Source: Halobacterium sp. DL1 (GTDB taxonomy: Archaea; Halobacteriota; Halobacteria; Halobacteriales; Halobacteriaceae). From it: DNA of 64,000 nt. Where the stretch lies: positions 1 through 64,000 of the forward strand of contig CP007061.1 of the NCBI GenBank assembly GCA_000230955.3, read 5' to 3'. The position numbers and the translations under genes are program-made. Positions 54,361 through 61,921 of the stretch are shown in pieces. The notes beneath the pieces were generated by a model that was given only the letters and a program-made list of their open reading frames with translations, was not told the DNA's origin and ran no database searches. How positions within the stretch are numbered: the stretch's first letter is position 1; every line of letters starts with the position of its first letter.

Positions 54361-54595
54361 GGCGGTATGATGAGCGGCGGTTGGGGCTCTCCGGCGGAGC
54401 GGTTGGTCTCTGGGGACTTCTCTGGATGGGGCTCCTCATCGCCGTCCCGCTCTACATCGTCTAGCGCTCCCCAACCGAGGATCCGGCGGGAACGATGAGC
54501 AGTCGCTGTCGGTTCTCCGCGAGCTCTACGCCCGCGGTGAGCTCTCGGACGACGAATTCGATCGACGGCGAGAACAGCTCAAACGTTCCGGATGA
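54361..54595 (+). pseudogene. Decayed SHOCT membrane protein
   Basis: One frame gives a membrane segment LSGGAVGLWGLLWMGLLIAV then a stop (TAG near 54461). The tail continues in another frame as SVLRELYARGELSDDEFDRR REQ and ends at 54595. The tail is the SHOCT motif. A frameshift and a stop separate the halves. An intact relative is at 55114-55467 and another tail at 56651-56728. Confidence 0.65.
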
Positions 54596-54690
54596 CCGGG
54601 ACAGGTGTTGTTCCAGCAGATGCATCACACTCCCAACGCCCGCCGTTGCGGCACCCAACTGTTAACTCCCTGGACGGAGTATGATATTTC

Positions 54691-55107
54691 ATGGAATACA
54701 CAATACAAACAGCAGTAACCGGCGAGTTCGACGACGTTGTCGACACGACGATCGCAGCGCTCAAAGACGAAGGATTCGGCGTCCTCTGTGACATCGATAT
54801 CCAGGCGACGCTCAAAGAGAAACTCGGCGAGGAGTTCCGCCAGTACCGCATTCTCGGTGCATGCAATCCCCCGCTGGCATACGAGGGATTGACCGAGGAG
54901 ATCGAACTCGGTGCACTCCTCCCGTGTAACGTCATCGTCTACGAGAATGACGACGGCGACATCGTGGTGAGTGCCGTCGACCCGGAGCAGTTGGTCGGCA
55001 TCGCAGACAACGATGCGCTCGACTCCATCGCGACCGAGGTCAACGAGCGTTTCGAGCGTGTTCTCGCCAGTGTCGCTGACGAGTTTGAACCCGCGTCGGA
55101 GGTCTAA
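54691..55107 (+). CDS. DUF302 protein
   Basis: 138 residues. MEYTIQTAVTGEFDDVVDTT, then LKDEGFGVLCDIDIQATLKE and RILGACNPPLAYEGLT are the DUF302 hallmarks (F-D-v-v, GFGvL, ILGaCNP). The family is widespread near copper and redox genes; the conserved Cys of GACNP may bind metal or react with sulfur species. Cytosolic. It sits seven bases before the SHOCT gene, probably one transcript. Confidence 0.88.
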   Translation: MEYTIQTAVTGEFDDVVDTTIAALKDEGFGVLCDIDIQATLKEKLGEEFRQYRILGACNPPLAYEGLTEEIELGALLPCNVIVYENDDGDIVVSAVDPEQLVGIADNDALDSIATEVNERFERVLASVADEFEPASEV

Positions 55108-55113
55108 GTAACG

Positions 55114-55467
55114 ATGGCTTCATCGAACCAACTCGACACCACGACCATCCTGCTCCTGATACTCGGAGCGATCATCTTGCTCCCGTTACTCACGATGGGG
55201 ATGGGATTCGGCGGAATGATGGGCTACGGCGGGATGGTGGGCTACGGCGGGACCACCAGCGGGTGGTGGCCGTTCGTCGGGATGCTTTTCCCGCTCATCT
55301 TCCTCCTCATCCTCCTCGGCGGTGGCTACCTCGTCTTCCGGCGCATGAGCGAAACGCAGACGTCTCAGGATCCCGCGATGGAGGAACTCCGCACGGCGTA
55401 CGCTCGCGGCGACCTCACTGACGAAGAGTTCGAAGCCCGCCGCGAGAGACTCGAACGGTCGGAGTAG
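55114..55467 (+). CDS. SHOCT-domain membrane protein
   Basis: 117 residues. Two hydrophobic segments (TTILLLILGAIILLPLLTMG, PFVGMLFPLIFLLILLGGGY) are separated by a Gly/Met-rich loop (MGMGFGGMMGYGGMVGYGG). The C-terminus is the SHOCT motif MEELRTAYARGDLTDEEFEA. The Met/Gly loop may bind copper, as in other proteins here. Downstream of the DUF302 gene in the same operon. Confidence 0.85.
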   Translation: MASSNQLDTTTILLLILGAIILLPLLTMGMGFGGMMGYGGMVGYGGTTSGWWPFVGMLFPLIFLLILLGGGYLVFRRMSETQTSQDPAMEELRTAYARGDLTDEEFEARRERLERSE

Positions 55468-55639
55468 ACAACGAGTACATACCACGGTGCGGAGGCCCCA
55501 AGCCTGTGTACTCGACTTCGTTCATTAGGCTATTCCCAATCACCACTGTGTGAGCGTGCCTTCGAATCGAAGATGGGGCTCTATCAGCTAACGATTCTGA
55601 ATAGAAATGCAGTTAAGTTACAAGACCGTAGATTACAAT

Positions 55640-55947
55640 ATGACCGGAGTAATCCTCTTCACTCAAGAGACGTGTGGGGCATGCGCAACACAGCGGGAAA
55701 AAATGACGGCCTTGAGGACAAGTATCCGGACGTGGAGTTCCGGGAGGTCGACATACAGACCGACCTCGAAACGTCCGAGGAATACGGCGTCCGGAAGACG
55801 CCGACGACACTCGTCTACGCGAACGGTAAACAGACCGCCGAGTTCATCGGTATCGTCGAGCGGAACGACCTCGAGTCAGCCATCGAGCGCGCGACCGAGC
55901 AGTCGTCTGGACTCGCCCAACGTCTCGTCGATGTCGTTCGAAAATAA
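55640..55947 (+). pseudogene. Thioredoxin-like protein, frameshifted at an A-run
   Basis: Frame 1 from ATG 55640: MTGVILFTQETCGACATQRE K, with active site CGAC. Frame 2 carries the rest: NDGLEDKYPDVEFREVDIQT, then TPTTLVYANGKQTAEFIGIV with the cis-Pro (KTPTT). The frames meet at GGGAAAAAATGACGG (about 55697-55711): six As where seven would restore one frame of 103 residues. This is either a lost A, a sequencing error in a homopolymer, or -1 slippage on AAA. The fold is otherwise complete. Confidence 0.7.
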
Positions 55948-55972
55948 CGATCACCAGACCAATTCAAATCAC

Positions 55973-56599
55973 ATGACGAACTATAATCGACGTCAGTTCC
56001 TGGGAGTACTCGGTGCCGGCGCAGTCGCCAGCACAGGCCTCTCTCAGCCAGTGAGCGCACAGGAAACGCCCGTCGTGAAGATGGGCAACAACTACTTCGA
56101 ACCGATTGGGCTCCACATCGAACCCGGCACGACCGTTCGCTTCGAGATAGCAGCCGGTACACACTCGGCAACGGCCTACGAGAACCGGATTCCGTCCGAC
56201 GCCAGCGCATTCGATAGTGAGGTCATCTCGTCGGGAGGGTTCGAGTACACGTTCGAAAAACCGGGCACGTACGACTACTACTGCATCCCACACAAGTCGG
56301 TCGGGATGGTCGGTCGCATCGTCGTCGGCAGCCCTGGAGGTCCAGCAGAAGACAGTCCGATTCCGGACGGTGACGTGCCCGAGAGCGAAGCGATCATTGA
56401 ACAGGGCGCGATAGCGTATGGATCTAGCACCGACGGTGACGGGTACTCCGATGGCGGAATGATGGGTCCAGGGATGGGGTCTGGCCCTGGAATGATGAAC
56501 GGCCGGAACAGTGGCTGGGGTGGCGGGCTGCCGTTCGTCGGCGGGGCACTCGGAATGCTGGGGCTGGTCGGTGGACTCCTCTACTGGGCACTGGAGTGA
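55973..56599 (+). CDS. Halocyanin/plastocyanin-like blue copper protein
   Basis: 208 residues. Tat signal NRRQFLGVLGAGAVASTGLS with AXA-like cleavage near VSAQE. The cupredoxin domain has copper ligands in GTHSATAYE (His) and YYCIPHKSVGM (Cys, His, Met). A Met/Gly-rich linker (GGMMGPGMGSGPGMMNG) and a C-terminal membrane anchor (LPFVGGALGMLGLVGGLLYW) follow. It would carry electrons, or copper, on the outer face of the membrane. The ATG at 55973 precedes the signal; the longer frame is a shadow. Confidence 0.9.
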   Translation: MTNYNRRQFLGVLGAGAVASTGLSQPVSAQETPVVKMGNNYFEPIGLHIEPGTTVRFEIAAGTHSATAYENRIPSDASAFDSEVISSGGFEYTFEKPGTYDYYCIPHKSVGMVGRIVVGSPGGPAEDSPIPDGDVPESEAIIEQGAIAYGSSTDGDGYSDGGMMGPGMGSGPGMMNGRNSGWGGGLPFVGGALGMLGLVGGLLYWALE

Positions 56600-56650
56600 G
56601 GTGACGCTCCTTCCCGGAGTGATGATTCCGCGATAGAAGCTCTCTAACGC

Positions 56651-56728
56651 CGTTACGCACGAGGCGAGATCGGCGAAGAGGAGTTCCAGCGACACCGTGA
56701 ACGGTTGGCGGAGAATCAAGAGAGCTGA
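56651..56728 (+). pseudogene. Orphan SHOCT tail
   Basis: RYARGEIGEEEFQRHRERLA ENQES then a stop: the last 26 residues of a SHOCT protein without its membrane part. It follows the halocyanin gene by about 50 bases. Probably a remnant of a duplicated copy of the 55114 gene. Confidence 0.6.
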
Positions 56729-56863
56729 AGCCTCTCGAATGCTGTGCGTGTGGAGGCCCTCACGTTTGTTGATCACGAGCCAGTAGCCGATCTCGATACT
56801 GGACGATCCGTACCAAAACCAGGGGTTATTCCACGATTCACCCGGCAACCGGAAGTCGCCATT

Positions 56864-57205
56864 ATTCTCGGCTTCAGCCGAGTGCCTGACGAATCGGCGT
56901 TCTCACGAGCGTAGCGAAATCGCTCCTACGACGCAGCCCACGAATACGTCTACGCTGCTGCTCACTTCGTCGTCAAGGAAGTCCACGATCACGACATCCC
57001 CGCATCCGAGGTCCGGCCAAAGGCACAGATCGTCGACGAGACGCAAGAAGACGCAGATTCACAAGAGAATCAGCCCTTCTCAGGAGGAGATCGTCCAGAC
57101 GACTCGAAATCCACTTTCGATTGGCGAAAAGCACCACGAGTCGACGGTGATCCGACCCAAAACGAACATCCTCCAAAACTGTGTTTCTCACCAACGACTC
57201 GATAG
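56864..57205 (+). pseudogene. Transposase fragment with internal stop
   Basis: Reads ILGFSRVPDESAFSRA, stop, RNRSYDAAHEYVYAAAHFVV then KEVHDHDIPASEVRPKAQIV. This matches the N-terminal third of haloarchaeal IS4-type transposases, in which W-R-N-R is expected, so TGG has become TAG. No start and no catalytic core are left. Confidence 0.6.
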
Positions 57206-57319
57206 TATCGTGAATGACGATTCATTTTGGCATTCAAAAGAACAGGAGAGGGTCTATTCTGAGCACCTCGTTCGATGCCGGCCATCCTCATAATATTCGA
57301 GAATCTGTGAATCAGTGAT

Positions 57320-57772
57320 TCACTGATCGACGTCTTCCTTGGCTAGTTCGCGAATCTTCTCCTTCGTTTCCTCCTGGTGCTCGCCGAACGCCACCTCGAA
57401 AACCCCACGGTAGAAGTGCTTGTTTTTCTCCAGCGTGATGTCTTCGCGTTTGAGCTGCTTTTTCAGTCGAGTGAACGTGATCTCGACGTCTTCGCTTTGC
57501 TCCGGTTCGACGTATATCGTGGCTGAATCCCAATCCTCGCGGATGTTCAGCGGCTCGTCATCTGTCTCTCTTGCCTCACTGGTCGACGAATCACTATCGG
57601 TCGTGGAAGCGGTCCTCTGCTGATCTGATCGATCTTCGGTCGCCGCCGCAGTTTCACGATCCTTCGCTTCCGATTCCACGGACGTCTCCATGGTCTCCTC
57701 GTCTGCGACCGCGTCCTCCTCTTCCACCTCATCTGAAGGGTCCTCGAACCGTTCGTCCATTCCCCGGGGCAT
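57320..57772 (-). CDS. Small acidic partner of second ParA
   Basis: 150 residues. The first 85 are acidic and low in complexity (DEVEEEDAVADEETMETSVE). The C-terminal domain, about 86-150, includes SATIYVEPEQSEDVEITFTR then LKKQLKREDITLEKNKHFYR and a basic-acidic helix; the layout resembles a short ribbon-helix-helix DNA-binding domain. The start is ATG 57772, two bases after the ParA stop, or ATG 57760. The repeat motif GTGATTCACTGATC lies over its stop codon. Likely centromere-binding protein of the second partition locus. Confidence 0.65.
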   Translation of the reverse strand: MPRGMDERFEDPSDEVEEEDAVADEETMETSVESEAKDRETAAATEDRSDQQRTASTTDSDSSTSEARETDDEPLNIREDWDSATIYVEPEQSEDVEITFTRLKKQLKREDITLEKNKHFYRGVFEVAFGEHQEETKEKIRELAKEDVDQ

Positions 57773-57774
57773 TC

Positions 57775-58686
57775 TTACGCCTCCACCTGCGCCTTGTCGA
57801 ACGCCTGTTCCATCGTCTCTGCAACTTCCAGGAAGAGGTCACGCTCTACTTGCTGATCGTTCGCGTCTTCCCATTCGAAAATATCTTGTCCGTTGTCCCA
57901 CGCACGCTGAATCGCTACTCGCATCGGGAGCTTGAAAATTGGTGCCATCGACGCGAAGGACTCGTCGAAGGCGTTGAGGAATTTTTTCGACTGGCCGTCG
58001 TCCCGGTACATGTTCGCCAGGAGTCCGACGATTGCAATCTCGATCTGTTGATTGTCCTCGATGGACTCCAACTGGTCCCACAGATCGTCAAGTGCATCCC
58101 GTGATGTTGCTTGGGTCTGTGCAGCCAGGAAGACGTTCTGAGCCGCGATGAACGCCGCATCTGTTAGGACTGAGAGGTCAGGGGGGCAGTCGACTACGAT
58201 ATAATCATAGTTGTATCCGTCGTCAACCATCTCTTCGAGGGCGAGCTTCAGCGAGAGTCGGGCACTCGCATCGTCCATCCAATCTCGAGCAAGGCCCATA
58301 TCCTTGTGGCTGGGAATCAGGTCGAAGTTCAGATGGTCGTACTCGTCGGCTTCGATCATAATCTCTGAAAGACTAGTATCGTGCGTGCGGGGATTATCGA
58401 CGAGTACGTCGAGCAGATTCTCGTCATCGGTGACTAATGTGTTGGGGAGTTCGTTCTTCGGGCTTGAAGGATCGTTGTCGTCGCCTGGACCAAGTCCAAG
58501 CCCTTTCGTCATGTCGGCTTGTGGGTCCATATCGATTGCAAGAACATCGTGGTTGCGAGTAGCCAGCGCCGCGGCACTGTTGATCGTCGCCGTTGTTTTT
58601 CCTGTCCCGCCTTTCTGGTTGCCGAAGGCGATCGTGGGGATGCCAGTCGATGGGGTGACGCCCCATCCACGAGGTGTCTCGGTCAT
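57775..58686 (-). CDS. parA2: Second ParA-family partition ATPase
   Basis: 303 residues. Deviant Walker A GNQKGGTGKTTATIN (KGGTGKTT at 25-32), Walker A' VLAIDMDPQADMTKGLG, and YIVVDCPPDLSVLTD as Walker B. It is closer to classical ParA/Soj than the first ParA (22723-23595), which has LDLDKDG in place of DMDPQAD. It is followed by the acidic small gene and preceded by a tract of 8-bp repeats. Confidence 0.92.
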   Translation of the reverse strand: MTETPRGWGVTPSTGIPTIAFGNQKGGTGKTTATINSAAALATRNHDVLAIDMDPQADMTKGLGLGPGDDNDPSSPKNELPNTLVTDDENLLDVLVDNPRTHDTSLSEIMIEADEYDHLNFDLIPSHKDMGLARDWMDDASARLSLKLALEEMVDDGYNYDYIVVDCPPDLSVLTDAAFIAAQNVFLAAQTQATSRDALDDLWDQLESIEDNQQIEIAIVGLLANMYRDDGQSKKFLNAFDESFASMAPIFKLPMRVAIQRAWDNGQDIFEWEDANDQQVERDLFLEVAETMEQAFDKAQVEA

Positions 58687-58689
58687 GGT

Positions 58690-59110
58690 TCGATCATTGA
58701 ATCAATGACTCATAAATCCACCTCAGACGTCCAATGCCGAACTAGAACTTCTAAAGTGCTGAATTCTGTGGTATCACCTCTAATACCACCATATTCTACT
58801 TCTCCTGGTTGAAAATCAGTAACTCATTGATTCATGGATTCACTGAATACAGGATTCCTCACAATGCCTGTAATCTTGGAGGATGATGTCTGATACTGAC
58901 AGTCACTGAATCAGTGATTCAGTGCCTCCTGCAGTAGCAGATTCATTGATTCATTATCCCATGGACTCACTGAATCTTTGATTCAGCGCTTCCGGCATTC
59001 ATTGACTCCACGACTCTCCACATAATATTGGATTCCAGGAATCAGAAACTCCTTGATTCTCTGATTCAAGTTTTCAGTGATTCATTGATTCAATGACTCT
59101 GTGATTCACT
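58690..59110. repeat. Contiguous 8-bp phased repeats upstream of parA2 (putative centromere)
   Basis: A 420-bp AT-rich region full of NNTGATTC octamers in both orientations. In-phase runs: AGTGATTC ATTGATTC at 59076 onward, followed by AATGACTC and TGTGATTC; CTTGATTC TCTGATTC near 59052; CACTGAAT CAGTGATT near 58907; GATTCATT GATTCATT near 58942. One more set covers the stop of the acidic gene (57301-57326). The unit and period differ from the 9-bp repeats of the first locus. Confidence 0.75.
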
Positions 59111-59179
59111 GCCCATCTATCTCACGCATTCGCCGGGATAACTGACTTGGATAAGACTACTTTGACGTTTAGTATACCC

Positions 59180-60472
59180 TCAACCCTCCTCGAAGGCGGC
59201 AGCTAGCTGGTCACGCATATACTCTCGACGGAGCTTCCGGGCCCGCGAATCTGAGAGGTAATTTTGCAATACGACGTCGGCACTCGCGCTTCCTTGTTCG
59301 GCCGCAATCTCGTCGAGGCTTCCGAGGACGACGTCGAGTGACGAGGAATAGGCGTCATACCAGAAGCGTCGCCCCATCTTTGGCGAGGGGGATACACCAC
59401 CAATTTCGTCAGGCAGACCCGCTTGCTCAGCGAGTTGGGTAAAGCGATTCCAGACTGTCCACCGGGAAATCGGGCCGCCTGAGGCGTGTGGCGACGGAAA
59501 CAGATAGCCATCCCACTCCTCGTGATCGGCGAACATTGCAATGCGGTCTTCGAGTACCTCTTTACCGTAGAGTAGCGACACCTCGCCGGGCCCATTCTTC
59601 CGCTCCTCGAACGTAATATACGGAACTTCGTCGGTAGAGATGTCAAGAACGAATTGGCGTACTCGTAGGCTGGCCACCTCATTCGGACGAAGACCCCATG
59701 CACACAGGGCGAGTACCAGGAGGCGGTTCTCCTGGTCGTCTGCCGCATTGTAGAGTGCGCGAACGTGCTCGGTGGCGAGACATGGTGTATCCGTATCGTC
59801 GTCATCGCCGTTCGACCAATCGAACTCGTCGTCGAGGCCGTCAGCGGGGTTCACCGCAGCCCACTTCCGACGCACTAAATGCGCATACCAGTTCGAGACC
59901 GCGAGATGAATCCGGCGTTTGGTTTGTCCACCGTCGAGATCCACATGCAGCCGGTCGAACGCCGCCCAACACGCATCAACTGCTTTGTAAGCTGGGACAT
60001 CGCCCTCCCGGGCGACGGGTGTCACAAGGTCGTCGGTTCCATTCTCTTCACAGTAGGCGGCGACGTAGCGGTTCAATCGGTAGCGGAGGGTATCTATCGA
60101 CGAGTCCGCGAGCCCCTTCCGCTTCCGCCGTGACGTGAGGAAGGACTCGAGTGCCTCGATAGTCCGTTCGTGGTCGGTCGCCCAGTCGTAACCCGATTCT
60201 ACGGCCTCGGCCCCGAGATCCTCACGCCAAAACTCTGCGAAGGTCCTGTCGTGGTACTCCCGCAGGGCGTAGAGGAGCGGCCGGAAGCCATGGTCGCGGA
60301 GCCAGCTGTGTGTCGGTTTTTCTCGTTTTGGATCGAGCTCGTCTGTCTCCATCATCGGGGCGACAACAGCCCAGTACGCGTCGACGAGTTCTTCGAGATC
60401 GAGAAGAGTCCACGAGACGTCGTCGACGTCCTCCCAGTCTCGGTCACTCCCTGGTGTCGTTACGCCGCTCAC
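59180..60472 (-). CDS. Tyrosine recombinase / phage-type integrase
   Basis: 430 residues. An N-terminal SAM-like core-binding domain covers about residues 100-215, and the catalytic domain follows. Active-site candidates: Arg I in CAWGLRPNEVASLR, the H-x-x-R region as KMGRRFWYDAY, where the usual first His is Lys, and Tyr in VVLQNYLSDSRARKLRREYM. It could resolve plasmid multimers beside the partition locus, or integrate an element. The first 100 residues are an extra region. Confidence 0.8.
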   Translation of the reverse strand: MSGVTTPGSDRDWEDVDDVSWTLLDLEELVDAYWAVVAPMMETDELDPKREKPTHSWLRDHGFRPLLYALREYHDRTFAEFWREDLGAEAVESGYDWATDHERTIEALESFLTSRRKRKGLADSSIDTLRYRLNRYVAAYCEENGTDDLVTPVAREGDVPAYKAVDACWAAFDRLHVDLDGGQTKRRIHLAVSNWYAHLVRRKWAAVNPADGLDDEFDWSNGDDDDTDTPCLATEHVRALYNAADDQENRLLVLALCAWGLRPNEVASLRVRQFVLDISTDEVPYITFEERKNGPGEVSLLYGKEVLEDRIAMFADHEEWDGYLFPSPHASGGPISRWTVWNRFTQLAEQAGLPDEIGGVSPSPKMGRRFWYDAYSSSLDVVLGSLDEIAAEQGSASADVVLQNYLSDSRARKLRREYMRDQLAAAFEEG

Positions 60473-60716
60473 AGTGCTATCCTCCCTGGTGTCCGCTGTT
60501 CGAGGCTAGGAATCAGCGATAGACGCCTCGCTGAGTCGGTTTCCAATTCTAAGCCCGGCATATTTGGCTGGTAGCGAGTTTCTCACAGATGCGATATAGG
60601 TTTTGGGGACACACAGACCGTTGGAGTCTGTGAGAACACCGAAAATAGATGCTGTAGTAGCCTGAACTTGTATGAATCCTATGTCGCTATACAAAGTCGG
60701 CAGAGGGTAACGGCGC

Positions 60717-61835
60717 TCAGCTTTTCTCGATCTCGAAGGCCCGGTCAAGGAGATCTGCGAGATCACGTAGATTCTCCGCAGCATATGATTCAACTCGCAT
60801 CGCCACCCGTTCCGTTTCCTTCTGCTTCTTCCACAACGTCACCACAACATCGGAGTCTCCATCTGGGTCTGGCAGCGCGGCTGTTATCCATGCCGTCACG
60901 GTTGGCGACCCCTTAAACCACCTCTTACTGAGTTCATGCCACTCTGGATCACACTCTTCCGGTGACGGCCGGTCCTCCCCGAACGCTTTTCGCTCCAAAT
61001 CATCGGCAAAGGATCTGAGTTTCAGAACGTCATTCGGAACAACCTGTACGGATAGCGATTCGCTCTCGCCCCATCCCTTTGCTTTCCCGAGTGAGAACGT
61101 TAGATGCCCATCTGGCGTTCTGGAAATTCGAGCGCTTCCTCGCCGCTTGATGCTTTTCTCCGCGATGGTAACCCACTCTCCCGATTTGTCGAACGACATC
61201 CAGTAGTCTGCAGGAATCGGGATTTCCATCTCCACTGTTGGATTCTTCTCTTGCCAGAGCCACCGCGTCACGTCGGGATACCCCTCCGTCTCGTACCGGT
61301 CGGGGAGAGCGTACGGCCACACCGAGAGGATGCCGGAGAGGTCAACATCGTGGGTAGAAAAGGCGTCTTCCTCGAGCCAGGCAACGCTGTACTCCCGATC
61401 AAGATAGTGCTCTACGACTGCTGCTTTGTCTTTTCCTTTATTCTGATACTGGGCTTCAACTGCAATTCCCTTTCCGTACGGACTACACGGCTCGGGAAAT
61501 TCTAATAGCACGTCAGGAATGCGCCCCTCGAGGTTAGACTCGAGTTCAATTGTTGCCTCCGGGTAGTCGTTCTCCAGCCGGGCGTATGCAATCGCCTTCA
61601 TCTTGTGATGCATCTCGGACTCTCCAGAACAACCACCGTCATTACTACCGGCTCCGCTGCCACCTCCCTTCCCGCCGCCCTTGTGACTGAAGTGCCGAGA
61701 TACGAAAGTGCTCCCACGGTTGTAGGACCGTACTACTGACATTCCTTCACCGCAAGCTGGACACTCAACTGTCGTTCCGGCCGGTACCTGTGGAGGGAGC
61801 ACCTCATCTTTATTTAGCAGTCCAAGATATGGCAT
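60717..61835 (-). CDS. CoiA-like PD-(D/E)xK nuclease protein
   Basis: 372 residues. An N-terminal zinc-ribbon-like CPACGEGM is followed by FVSRHFSHKGGG and a low-complexity Gly/Ser stretch. The nuclease core has SEMHHKMKAIAYARL, GRIPDVLLEF (Asp) and GIAVEAQYQNK (E-x-Q), as in CoiA and related competence or defence nucleases. The C-terminal 150 residues are not recognised. It stands alone between the integrase and an ISH6 copy. The role may be DNA uptake, restriction or processing of transferred DNA. Confidence 0.65.
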   Translation of the reverse strand: MPYLGLLNKDEVLPPQVPAGTTVECPACGEGMSVVRSYNRGSTFVSRHFSHKGGGKGGGSGAGSNDGGCSGESEMHHKMKAIAYARLENDYPEATIELESNLEGRIPDVLLEFPEPCSPYGKGIAVEAQYQNKGKDKAAVVEHYLDREYSVAWLEEDAFSTHDVDLSGILSVWPYALPDRYETEGYPDVTRWLWQEKNPTVEMEIPIPADYWMSFDKSGEWVTIAEKSIKRRGSARISRTPDGHLTFSLGKAKGWGESESLSVQVVPNDVLKLRSFADDLERKAFGEDRPSPEECDPEWHELSKRWFKGSPTVTAWITAALPDPDGDSDVVVTLWKKQKETERVAMRVESYAAENLRDLADLLDRAFEIEKS

Positions 61836-61921
61836 CGAAATACTGAGTTAAAATCGGCTCCTGTTTCGCATAAATCCTACCAGGGGGGGAGTTGAGCGGA
61901 GCAAATAGCTCACTCTCGTTC

